Shown here: piece after piece, positions 29,990-38,308 of the stretch
Numbering within the stretch: position 1 is the first letter of the stretch
Layout: each line of letters opens with the position of its first letter
NCBI GenBank assembly: GCA_036494815.1
Contig: DASXNV010000070.1
Location: forward strand, 62,001 to 126,000
From: Poindextera sp036494815
GTDB lineage: Bacteria > Pseudomonadota > Alphaproteobacteria > Caulobacterales > Caulobacteraceae
Length of the DNA stretch: 64,000 nucleotides
Direction of reading: 5' to 3'
The notes under the pieces: model-generated
Seen by the model: only the letters and a program-made list of their open reading frames with translations
What the model was told of the DNA's origin: nothing
Database searches by the model: none
Made by a program: the position numbers and the translations under genes

Positions 29990-31924
29990 CTATTTCCGCG
30001 GCGTCAGGATGTCATCGAGGCGCGCAGGGGCGCCGGCCATGCGCTCAAGGTGCGGATAGCGAAGGCCGTCGTGATAATCGATGCGGACCGTGCGGAACTG
30101 GTCCTTGTTTTTGATCAACAGCTCGATCGGCGCGGCTCCGCTCGCCGCACCGGCCTTGATCGCATCCTTCAGGTCATCGGCGCTGAAGGCGTCGCCGTTC
30201 ACCGCCACGATCTGGCAGCCCTCGGTCAGCCCCGCCTTGAAGGCCGGACCGTCCCATTGCACCTGGGTCAAAGTCCCCTCGCTGCTCAGCGTCACGCCGA
30301 TTGAGAAGGACAGGTCAGTCATCTTGCGCCCAGCCTCGGCGCTTTTCAGGTAGTCGGTTTCGGTGTCGGTATAGGTGAGCTTGTAGCCGCCGCGCTTGAG
30401 CCCATCCAAGGGCGCGCCTGGCCCATGGCCGTCGATGCGCTGGTGAAGGAAGCTCGCCCAGTCGTAGGGCTGTACGCCGTTCAAGGTCGCCACCACCTCA
30501 TCGAAGTCGTAAGGGCGGACCACGTGGCTGTCATTGTCGACGCCGAAGAAGGCCCTGGCGAAGTCATCCAGCGAACGCTTGCCCCCGGACAGTTGGCGGA
30601 TCAGCGTATCGGCGTCGAGCCAGATCAACTGGCCCTCGGAATAATAGTCCTCGCTGCGCTGCCAGCTCAGCCAAGACTGGGGCCTGCGCGAAGCGATGAT
30701 CGGATCGTTGGTGGTGTCCTCCATCGCCCGCCAGCCGCGGCCGACGCGATAGTCGTAGGTGGCGGCCGTGGCGGCGATGGCGTCCAGCGCTTGTTGCTTG
30801 GTCAAGAGGCCCGAGCGCGCCGCCAGGACATAGCCCCAGTACTGGGTCTGGCCTTCATAGACCCACAGCAAGCTGTCGCGCATGGGCACATCGAAATTCG
30901 GCGTCCACAGGTCGGCCGGCCGGCGAAACTTGCCGTTCCAGGAGTGGGTGAATTCGTGCGCCAGCAGGTCGCGGCCAGCCGGGGTCTTGTCCCAGTCGGT
31001 GAAGTATTTGGGGATGGTCCCGTCTTCGCTCGACTGGTGATGCTCCAAGCCATTGCCGCCCATCTTGTCGCTGAGCGACAGCAGAAAGTCGTAGTGGTCA
31101 TAGTGGTGCGAGGCGAACAGCTTGTAGGCCTGTTTGACCAGCGCCTTGTGCGCCTCGATCTGATCGGCCTTGGCGGCCAACTGGTCCGGGCGGTCGGTGA
31201 TCACGTCCAGGCTGACCCGGGCCGGGCCGCCGGGATCCAGGTCAAAGCTCTTGAAATTGCGGCCGGCGATCAGGGGCGAGTCGACCAGGTTTTCGAAATC
31301 GATCGGCTTGTAGAGGGTGGTCGCGCCGTCTGTGGATGCGGTCTCCAAGGCGGTGGCGGGGGTAAAGCCGGCCGGCAGCTTGACGCTGGCCTGGACGTTG
31401 ATCTGGCGCGAGAAATAGCCGGCCGGATAGAGGGCGACGGCGTTCCACTCCACATTGAGCATGTCGGGGGTCATCACCACCCGGCCTTCGCGGGTCGAAA
31501 CCGGCGACAGGAACTGGAAGTCCAGATCCAGGGCGCTGACCCCGGCGGGGACGTCCACATGAAAGGCGAACACGTCCACCGGGTCGCGCCGCCATTCCAG
31601 CCGCTGGCCATTGGCGGTGATCACCAGGCCCGCCAGCTTGTCGATCGGCCCGGTGGGCGAGTGGTTGCCAGGTAGCCATTTGGGATAGAGCAGGGTGATC
31701 GGCCCCGCGCCCTGGACCGGAAGGGTCTCATGGACGCTGAAGATCGCGTGCGAAAGGTCGGTGGCGTCCACCGCCAGGCGAAGTACGCCGGGATAGGGGA
31801 TGTCCTGGGGGGCGGCGATGGGCGGGGCGGGCGTGGCCGGCTGGGGCGGGGCTGAAGCAGCGGCAAGGGGACTGCATAAGGCCGCCGCGCAGACGGTGGC
31901 GGCCAGAACGGAACTAAGCTTCAT
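29990..31924 (-). CDS. M61-family metallopeptidase with PDZ domain
   Basis: The ATG at 31924 has GGGAAG upstream and gives 644 residues with a cleavable signal peptide of about 23 residues. The catalytic zinc motif is HEFTH (H323, E324, H327) followed by WNGKFRRP, the hallmark of M61 glycyl-aminopeptidase-like enzymes. A beta-rich N-terminal domain precedes it. The last 130 residues form a PDZ-like domain (IGVTLSSEG; GCQIVAVNGDAF). The probable role is periplasmic peptide trimming. Confidence 0.92.
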   Translation of the reverse strand: MKLSSVLAATVCAAALCSPLAAASAPPQPATPAPPIAAPQDIPYPGVLRLAVDATDLSHAIFSVHETLPVQGAGPITLLYPKWLPGNHSPTGPIDKLAGLVITANGQRLEWRRDPVDVFAFHVDVPAGVSALDLDFQFLSPVSTREGRVVMTPDMLNVEWNAVALYPAGYFSRQINVQASVKLPAGFTPATALETASTDGATTLYKPIDFENLVDSPLIAGRNFKSFDLDPGGPARVSLDVITDRPDQLAAKADQIEAHKALVKQAYKLFASHHYDHYDFLLSLSDKMGGNGLEHHQSSEDGTIPKYFTDWDKTPAGRDLLAHEFTHSWNGKFRRPADLWTPNFDVPMRDSLLWVYEGQTQYWGYVLAARSGLLTKQQALDAIAATAATYDYRVGRGWRAMEDTTNDPIIASRRPQSWLSWQRSEDYYSEGQLIWLDADTLIRQLSGGKRSLDDFARAFFGVDNDSHVVRPYDFDEVVATLNGVQPYDWASFLHQRIDGHGPGAPLDGLKRGGYKLTYTDTETDYLKSAEAGRKMTDLSFSIGVTLSSEGTLTQVQWDGPAFKAGLTEGCQIVAVNGDAFSADDLKDAIKAGAASGAAPIELLIKNKDQFRTVRIDYHDGLRYPHLERMAGAPARLDDILTPRK

Positions 31925-32012
31925 CGGAACTTCCCAGGATGGACAACACACCCCTCAATTCAACAAATCGCGGCCTTTGAACAGGAGCCACTTTGGAGAA
32001 AAAGGCGGGGTT

Positions 32013-33188
32013 TTAGGCTTCCACCTGGAAGGTCAACCCCGCCTTGGCCGGCAGCCGCTTGAGCAGGGCCTGGGCCATGGCCGCGGCCGGGGTCCAGCAT
32101 CCGCCGGGCGCCTGCTCTCGCGGCAGTGCGGCCAGGACCAGCCCGGCCTCGGCCAGGATCTTGGAGGTCGAGCCATAGCCCGGGTCCCGGTCGCCCTTCA
32201 CCGCCGCGCGCAGGGTACGGCCGTCGGGATATTCTGCGATATAGAGGATGTCGTAGAAGCCGGTTCTCCGCTCCTCCGCCGTGGGTCCCTGGCCCGGCTT
32301 GGGCATGCCACCGGCGCCGAAATTGAAACCACCCAGGCCGCCAGCGACGCTCGCATCCGGCGGACCGTCCAGCATCTGCATCTCGTCGTACTGGAACCCC
32401 GTCCCCCAGGGATGACCCAGCAGGAAGTTGGTGCGGTGCACGGCCTTGGTGTTGATGCCGGCCATCATGAACGGGCCGACCCAGGCGCCCGTGATCTTGT
32501 CCTCATAGGGCGTATCGCCATCGGGTTGGGCGGCGCCGGTGAAGCCCGGTGTCAGGGCGAAGGGGTTTAACAGCACCTTGCCGATCGAGGGATCGGCCTT
32601 GGCCGCGGCCATGGTCGCCTCGCCGCTGGCCAGGGTGCCGCCGGACAGGCCGCCCTTCAGCCCCCGGACGCGTCCTCGGACTCGCGGCGCATAGGCGCCA
32701 AAGCGCTTCTTAGCCTCTTCCTCCACAAACCAGACCCCGAGATCGAACGGGATGGAGTCGAAGCCGCCGGAGAAGACCAGCCGCGCGCCGGACTTTTTCG
32801 CCTCATCCTGATGGGCGGCGATCATGGCCGCGATCCAGTGCGACTCGCCGGTCAGGTCCACATAGTCGGTCCCGGTCCTGGCGCAGGCGGCGACCAGGGG
32901 CGAGCCATAGAGCTGGTAAGGGCCGGCGGTGGTGATCACCACCTTGGTGCGATTGGCCATGGCCTCAAGGGCGGTGTCGTCCGCCGCATCGGCGACGATC
33001 AGGGGCAGGCCTTTGGGGGCGCCAATCAGGTCCCGCACCTTGGCCAGCTTGCTGGCGCTGCGCCCGGCCATGGCCCATTCGACCGCGCCCGTGGCGCCGT
33101 AGGTCTTGAGCAGGTACTCGGCCACCAGGCGGCCGGTATAGCCGGTGGACCCGAACACCACCGCATCGAATTCCCGGTTGTCGGTCAT
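32013..33188 (-). CDS. Saccharopine dehydrogenase-like / trans-acting enoyl reductase family protein
   Basis: From the ATG at 33188 the protein has 391 residues. The N-terminal Rossmann motif GSTGYTGRLVAEYL binds NAD(P). The pattern TTAGPYQLYGSPLV, DLTGE, then GGFDSIPFDLGV is that of the family that includes mycobacterial trans-acting enoyl reductase, not true lysine-pathway enzymes. I infer an NADPH-dependent reductase of lipid-like or polyketide substrates. It lies 57 bp downstream of the serine hydrolase gene, in one apparent operon. Confidence 0.87.
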   Translation of the reverse strand: MTDNREFDAVVFGSTGYTGRLVAEYLLKTYGATGAVEWAMAGRSASKLAKVRDLIGAPKGLPLIVADAADDTALEAMANRTKVVITTAGPYQLYGSPLVAACARTGTDYVDLTGESHWIAAMIAAHQDEAKKSGARLVFSGGFDSIPFDLGVWFVEEEAKKRFGAYAPRVRGRVRGLKGGLSGGTLASGEATMAAAKADPSIGKVLLNPFALTPGFTGAAQPDGDTPYEDKITGAWVGPFMMAGINTKAVHRTNFLLGHPWGTGFQYDEMQMLDGPPDASVAGGLGGFNFGAGGMPKPGQGPTAEERRTGFYDILYIAEYPDGRTLRAAVKGDRDPGYGSTSKILAEAGLVLAALPREQAPGGCWTPAAAMAQALLKRLPAKAGLTFQVEA

Positions 33189-33245
33189 TCCTAGTCCCCC
33201 ATGATCCCGTTCGTGATGACGGCGCGCTGGCAACCTAAGGCGTGA

Positions 33246-34385
33246 TCACAAACAGGCATAGATGGTGTGGCACAGCTCGGTGGCGCGCACGTCGCCAACG
33301 ATGCCCTCGCCCATCTGGTTCATCACATAGCCGATCGCGACCTTGGCCTCGGTATCGGCGCAGCCGAACGATCCGCCCCAGCCGGAATGGCCGAACACGG
33401 TCCTGCGCGGCCCATAGATGCCCGTCTGGTTCAAGGTCACCCCATGGGCCCAGAAGGGCGCAACCCCCAGCATCAGATCCATCCGCTCGGTCTGCACCTG
33501 CGCCAAGGCGTCGACCGTTTCGGACCGCATCAGGCGCACCCCATCTAGGGTCCCCCCATTGGCCACCGCTCCGTACAGCCGCGCAAGGCCCCGCGCCGTG
33601 GCGTGGCCGTTGCCGGCTGGAATCTCGGCGGCGCGCCAGGCCCGGTCATTGGGCAGGGTGGGGATCATGGCCGGATTGCTCACCGCCGCGACCGCCTCGG
33701 GGGCCATCTTGTCGGGGTCAAACGGCACTTCTTTGTGGGGAGCGAGGATGGGAGCGACCCGGCCTTCCTCGCTTTGCGGCAGGCCGATGAAGATGTCGGC
33801 GTTCAAGGGGCCGGCGACCTCCCGAGCCAGGAACTGGCCGGGGCTCAAGCCCGTGATCCGCCGGATCAGCTCTCCGGCGAGGAAGCCGAAGGTCATGGCG
33901 TGGTAGGAGTTCCTGGTCCCAGGTGGCCACAGCGGCGCCTGGCCCGCCAGCCGGGTGGTCACTTTCTCCCAGTCATAGAAGTCCTCAAGCGGCGTTGGCG
34001 CCTCGAACCCCGGCAGTCCGGCCTGGTGCGAAAGCAGTTGCGAGACGGTGATGTCGGCCTTGCCGTTCTGGGCGAACTGCGGCCAATAACGGGCGACGGG
34101 CGCGGCATAGTCCAGCAAGCCTCGGTCCACCAGTACGGCCAGCGCGATGGCGGTCACCCCCTTGGTGGTCGACCAGACATTGACCAGGGTGTCGGCGGTC
34201 CAGGGTGTCTGGCCGCCTGCGTCGCGTGACCCGGCCCACAGGTCCACCACCAGAGTCCCGCCCCGATGGACAGTCAGGGCGGCGCCGACTTCGCGATAGG
34301 CGTCGTTTCGCTCGAAATTGGCCGCGAAGCGGTCGCGCGCTTTTTCGAAGCCAGGGGCGACATGGCCGTGGATTTCGGTGCTCAC
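33246..34385 (-). CDS. Class C beta-lactamase-like serine hydrolase
   Basis: The 379-residue protein has the three active-site motifs of this fold: STTK (SxxK) in NVWSTTKG, the Tyr motif in NSYHAMTFGFL, and HSGWGGS (HxG). There is no signal peptide, so it is more likely a cytoplasmic esterase (EstB type) than an antibiotic-resistance enzyme. It starts 30 bp after the tandem-TetR gene and 57 bp before the reductase gene. Confidence 0.9.
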   Translation of the reverse strand: MSTEIHGHVAPGFEKARDRFAANFERNDAYREVGAALTVHRGGTLVVDLWAGSRDAGGQTPWTADTLVNVWSTTKGVTAIALAVLVDRGLLDYAAPVARYWPQFAQNGKADITVSQLLSHQAGLPGFEAPTPLEDFYDWEKVTTRLAGQAPLWPPGTRNSYHAMTFGFLAGELIRRITGLSPGQFLAREVAGPLNADIFIGLPQSEEGRVAPILAPHKEVPFDPDKMAPEAVAAVSNPAMIPTLPNDRAWRAAEIPAGNGHATARGLARLYGAVANGGTLDGVRLMRSETVDALAQVQTERMDLMLGVAPFWAHGVTLNQTGIYGPRRTVFGHSGWGGSFGCADTEAKVAIGYVMNQMGEGIVGDVRATELCHTIYACL

Positions 34386-34415
34386 CGGCGGGCTTCCTTC
34401 TGATTCTTGTGCGGC

Positions 34416-35714
34416 TTAGCGGGCCTTCAGGCCCTTGGCGTAGAGGGCGCAGATCTCATCGGCCAACTGGCGCGGGGAGCGCGGGTCGTCCGGCGGTAGC
34501 CACTTGGCCAGCCAGGCGAAAGGCCCCGCGCCGATCAGAGCGATCATCGGCGCGTCGCACGGCCGGCAGGACCCGTCGGCGGCGCCGCGGCGCAGTAGCC
34601 GCACGAACAGGTTGCGCAGCCGGTTGGCCCGGACCACCAGGGCGGCGCGCCCGGGCTCGGGCAGGGACTCCAGGCCGGGCTGCGGCATCAGCGGCGACAG
34701 TGAGCCGGCCTGGGCCTGGACATTCAGATGGGTGCCCATCAAGGTTTGCTCCAGGCCGTTGCGGCCCTGGTCGGCGGCCGTCTGGGCGAAGCGGTCATAG
34801 AGATCGAAGGCGCGCTCGTAACAGCGCATCACCAGGTCGGCCTTGTCGCGCAGGTAGTGGTAGAGCACGCCCTTGGTGGCCCCCAGGGACTCGGTGATCG
34901 CGTCCAGGGAGGCGGCTTCGATCCCGTTCCTGTTGAACAGGCGCGAGGCGGCCGTCAGCAACTGATCGATCTTGACCTCGGAGGCTTCGCGCCGGTCGAA
35001 GGCGTTGAAGCGTCCCGGCAGGAAGCTGTCGGCGTCGATGGCGTAGGTCAGTTCCCGGTCGGGATCGCAGGCCATGCCGTCCGACAATAGTCCGACCATC
35101 GCCTTGAGCAGCCGGATACGAAAGGCGCGCCCGTCGCGGGCGTGCACCCACCCTGGCGACAGGCGGCCCCAGGCCAACATGCCGATGATCGACTGGGCGA
35201 CCACCTGGCAGTCGCAGGGCCGGATGCTACCGTCGGCCACTCCGGCCTCGATAAACGCGATCAGGGCGGCGACGTTTCGTTCGTGCGCGACCTTGACCAC
35301 CGTGGCATGGGCGCCTTCCAGGTAGTTGATCTCGGTCAGCACCGCCGTGGGCGGGCGATCGGGCGTCAAGGCGTGCTCGACGAAACTCAGGGTGCGCAAC
35401 AGGCCGCTTTCGGCCTCTCCGGCGGCGGCCAAGTCTTCGGCCATCAGTTCGCAGGCGCGCATGTAGCACTGGAACACCAGTTCAGCGCGGTCGTTGACGT
35501 AGTAATAGACCGTGGCCCGCGACAGGCCGATCCGTTCGGCGATTTCGGCCAGGGACGTGGCGGCGATGCCGCGGGCGTTGAACACACTCGCCGCGCCCTC
35601 CAGCAGGGCTTCGCGCTTCAACCCCCGCTTGGACGGGCGGCCGCGTTTCCTCGCCGGCTGGGGCGTCGCGCCTTCAGCCGCCAGTTCGCCTGCGCTGGTC
35701 GCGCGTTTGGCCAC
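34416..35714 (-). CDS. Tandem TetR-family regulator (two DNA-binding domains)
   Basis: The GTG at 35714 follows AGAGGA and gives 432 residues. Two complete TetR units lie in one chain: the first HTH at about 30-80 (TSLAEIAERIGLSRATVYYYV) and the second at about 230-280 (ASLDAITESLGATKGVLYHYL), each with a ligand-domain-sized segment after it. TetR proteins normally dimerise, so this may be a fused pseudo-dimer. An RKRGRPSKRG basic stretch precedes the first unit. It is divergent from a TonB receptor gene with a palindrome between them. Confidence 0.9.
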   Translation of the reverse strand: MAKRATSAGELAAEGATPQPARKRGRPSKRGLKREALLEGAASVFNARGIAATSLAEIAERIGLSRATVYYYVNDRAELVFQCYMRACELMAEDLAAAGEAESGLLRTLSFVEHALTPDRPPTAVLTEINYLEGAHATVVKVAHERNVAALIAFIEAGVADGSIRPCDCQVVAQSIIGMLAWGRLSPGWVHARDGRAFRIRLLKAMVGLLSDGMACDPDRELTYAIDADSFLPGRFNAFDRREASEVKIDQLLTAASRLFNRNGIEAASLDAITESLGATKGVLYHYLRDKADLVMRCYERAFDLYDRFAQTAADQGRNGLEQTLMGTHLNVQAQAGSLSPLMPQPGLESLPEPGRAALVVRANRLRNLFVRLLRRGAADGSCRPCDAPMIALIGAGPFAWLAKWLPPDDPRSPRQLADEICALYAKGLKAR

Positions 35715-35787
35715 GGCGATTCCTCTGCTCCCATTTCTTCGATACGACCTACCAGAACCATACTTCATTGTCGAATATCTTGACTCA

Positions 35788-35809
35788 GATATCTCGACGT
35801 GTCGATATC
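35788..35809. promoter_or_regulatory. Palindromic TetR operator candidate
   Basis: GATATC-N3-ACGT-N3-GATATC matches its own reverse complement at 16 of 22 positions. It lies in the gap between the tandem TetR gene and the TonB receptor gene, the usual place for autoregulation. Confidence 0.55.
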
Positions 35810-35892
35810 CCATCATTCGCAAGTGTCGAAGAAATCGTCAGCGGGGCGCCAACCTCAGCCAGGCGAGGAAACAAGCAAGGGGGAGTAGGGCG

Positions 35893-38277
35893 ATGGGCAA
35901 GGTCGAATCTATGCGTGGCGCAAAGCGGAATGGACGGCGGGGCATGCGCCGCCTGATGCTGGCCGGCGCCTCGCTGGCCGCGCTATCGAGCGCCCCGGCC
36001 CTGGCTCAAACCGCAGCGGCTCCGCCGATCACCGAAGCCGCCAACGCCCTTCAGGAAATCGTGGTCACCGCCGAAAAACGCGAAGAGACCGCCAACAAGA
36101 TCCCCATGTCGATCACGGCCGTGACCGCCGCCCAGATGGAGCTGGCCGGGGTCAAACAGCCCAGGGACCTGGTCAAGCTGACCCCGTCCTTCAGCTATAC
36201 CGACTCCTATGTGGGCTCGCCGATCTACACCCTGCGCGGGGTGGGCTTCAGCGACATCAGCCTGGGCGGACGCCCCACGGTCAGCCTCTATACGGACGAG
36301 GCGCCGATCCCCTTCGCCATCGAAACCCGGGGCGCCAATCTGGATCTGGAGCGGGTTGAGGTGCTGAAGGGGCCGCAAGGCACCCTGTTCGGCCAGAACG
36401 CCACCGGCGGGGCGATCAATTTCATCGACGCCAAGCCGACCCGCAGCCTGCAGGGAGGGGCCAGCGTCTCCTACGGCAACTATAACGCCGTCGATGTTGG
36501 CGGCTATGTGAGCGGACCGATCAGCGACACCCTGGGCGTCCGCATTTCAGCGGACCACACCCAGAACGACCCCTGGCAGAAGAGCTACACCACCGGGGCC
36601 ACCAACGGCGCCGGCGACTTCACCACCAGCCGCATCCTGTTCACCTGGACGCCGACCGACCAGTTCAAGGCCCAGCTGAACGTCAATGGCTACGTGGACC
36701 ATTCCGACGTCCAGGCTGGCCAACTGATCGCCATCACCCCCAGCATCCCGGCCGCGGCCTCTTTCGTCGCCGGGCTTTTGGCTTATCCGCTGGCGCCCCA
36801 GAACGCCCGCGCCGCCGACTGGAACCCGGGCGCCGACTACGGCAAGCACAACGACTTCTTCCAGTCCAACCTGCGGCTGGACTACCAGCTGCCCTATGGC
36901 CTGACCCTGACTTCGATCACGTCCTACAGCCGTTATATGGAACATCAGTTGCAGGACATCGACGGGACCACTCTGTCGAACCTCAACCAGCTGACGCTGG
37001 GCAAGATCACCTCGACCTCGCAGGAGCTGCGTATCGCCGGAGAGATCGGCCAGAACGGTCATTTCGTCATGGGTCTGAACTACGCCCACGACAAGGTGCT
37101 GGAGACCGACTTCGACGACAATGGCCAGAGCACCACCGCCTTCACCTTTGTTCCCTTCGGCCTGCCGCTGTTCACCAGCTTCCGCGACAGCGACAATCAG
37201 GACTCCACCACCACGGCGATTTTCGCCAACGCCGACTACAAGCTGACGAGCGATATCAAGGTCTATGGCGGCCTGCGCTACACCCGGGCGATCGACAAGT
37301 TCAATGGCTGCACCGCCGACACCGGCGACGGCGTCACCGCCGAGGATTTCGGCGTGCTGCAGAATGTTATCCGTGGCGAACTGGGCCTGCCGGCCAATCC
37401 GCCGATTCCGGCGGGCGGGTGCGTGACCACCAACGCGGCCCTCGTGCCGGGCCTGGTGCGCAGTTCGCTCAACGAGGACAACGTCTCCTGGCGGGTCGGC
37501 GCCGAATGGACGCCGCTGCAGCGGACCCTGGTGTACGCCAATGTCAGCCAAGGCTACAAAGCCGGCGGCTTTCCGGATCTCGCCGCCTCGACCGCCACCC
37601 AGTTCGATCCGGCGCGCCAGGAATCGGTGCTGGCCTACGAGGTCGGCTTTAAGTCGACCCTCATGGAGCGGACCCTGCAGCTGAACGGGGCGGTATTCTA
37701 CTACGACTACCGTGACAAGCAGATCCTCGGCCGTGTGCTCGACCCGATCTTCGGACCACTCCTCAAGCTGGTCAATGTGCCGAAATCCGAGATCACGGGC
37801 GCGGAACTACAGCTGGTCTGGGCGCCGGTCAGGGGGCTGACGGCCTCGGTCGGCGGCTCCTATATCGACTCTCACATCTTGGATCATTTCACCAACTACG
37901 ATCCCAATGGCGATGTGACCGACTTCAACGGCGAGGCCTTTCCCAATACGCCGAAATGGCAGCTGGTCTCGGATGTCGATTATCGCTGGGACTTGAGCGA
38001 CCGCCTCAAGGGCTTCGTCGGCGGCGACGTGACCTATCAGAGCGCCACCAACAGCCAATTGGGCGACCTGGCCTTGCTCAACACCAAGGCCTACGCCCTG
38101 GTGGACCTGCGGGCGGGAGTGGAGACCAAGGACGGCGCCTGGCGAGCGTCGATCTGGGGCCGCAATGTAGGCGATGTCTATTATTGGACCGCCGCCAACC
38201 GCAACCTGGACACCACCGTCCGCTTCACCGCCATGCCGGCGACCTATGGGGTGACGCTGACCTATCGGTACAAATGA
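35893..38277 (+). CDS. TonB-dependent outer-membrane receptor
   Basis: The protein has 794 residues, with a signal peptide ending near APALAQ. Then come a TonB-box-like LQEIVVTAEKR and a plug domain (RDLVKLTPSF; RGVGFSDISLGG; LERVEVLKGPQGTLFGQNATGG). A long beta-barrel ends in an aromatic strand (YGVTLTYRYK). Receptors of this type in Caulobacterales and sphingomonads import glycans, siderophores or hydrophobic compounds. The ligand cannot be inferred; regulation by the divergent tandem TetR protein suggests a small hydrophobic ligand. Confidence 0.94.
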   Translation: MGKVESMRGAKRNGRRGMRRLMLAGASLAALSSAPALAQTAAAPPITEAANALQEIVVTAEKREETANKIPMSITAVTAAQMELAGVKQPRDLVKLTPSFSYTDSYVGSPIYTLRGVGFSDISLGGRPTVSLYTDEAPIPFAIETRGANLDLERVEVLKGPQGTLFGQNATGGAINFIDAKPTRSLQGGASVSYGNYNAVDVGGYVSGPISDTLGVRISADHTQNDPWQKSYTTGATNGAGDFTTSRILFTWTPTDQFKAQLNVNGYVDHSDVQAGQLIAITPSIPAAASFVAGLLAYPLAPQNARAADWNPGADYGKHNDFFQSNLRLDYQLPYGLTLTSITSYSRYMEHQLQDIDGTTLSNLNQLTLGKITSTSQELRIAGEIGQNGHFVMGLNYAHDKVLETDFDDNGQSTTAFTFVPFGLPLFTSFRDSDNQDSTTTAIFANADYKLTSDIKVYGGLRYTRAIDKFNGCTADTGDGVTAEDFGVLQNVIRGELGLPANPPIPAGGCVTTNAALVPGLVRSSLNEDNVSWRVGAEWTPLQRTLVYANVSQGYKAGGFPDLAASTATQFDPARQESVLAYEVGFKSTLMERTLQLNGAVFYYDYRDKQILGRVLDPIFGPLLKLVNVPKSEITGAELQLVWAPVRGLTASVGGSYIDSHILDHFTNYDPNGDVTDFNGEAFPNTPKWQLVSDVDYRWDLSDRLKGFVGGDVTYQSATNSQLGDLALLNTKAYALVDLRAGVETKDGAWRASIWGRNVGDVYYWTAANRNLDTTVRFTAMPATYGVTLTYRYK

Positions 38278-38308
38278 CCGGCGAGCATCAACGCGTTGTA
38301 GTCGGGCT

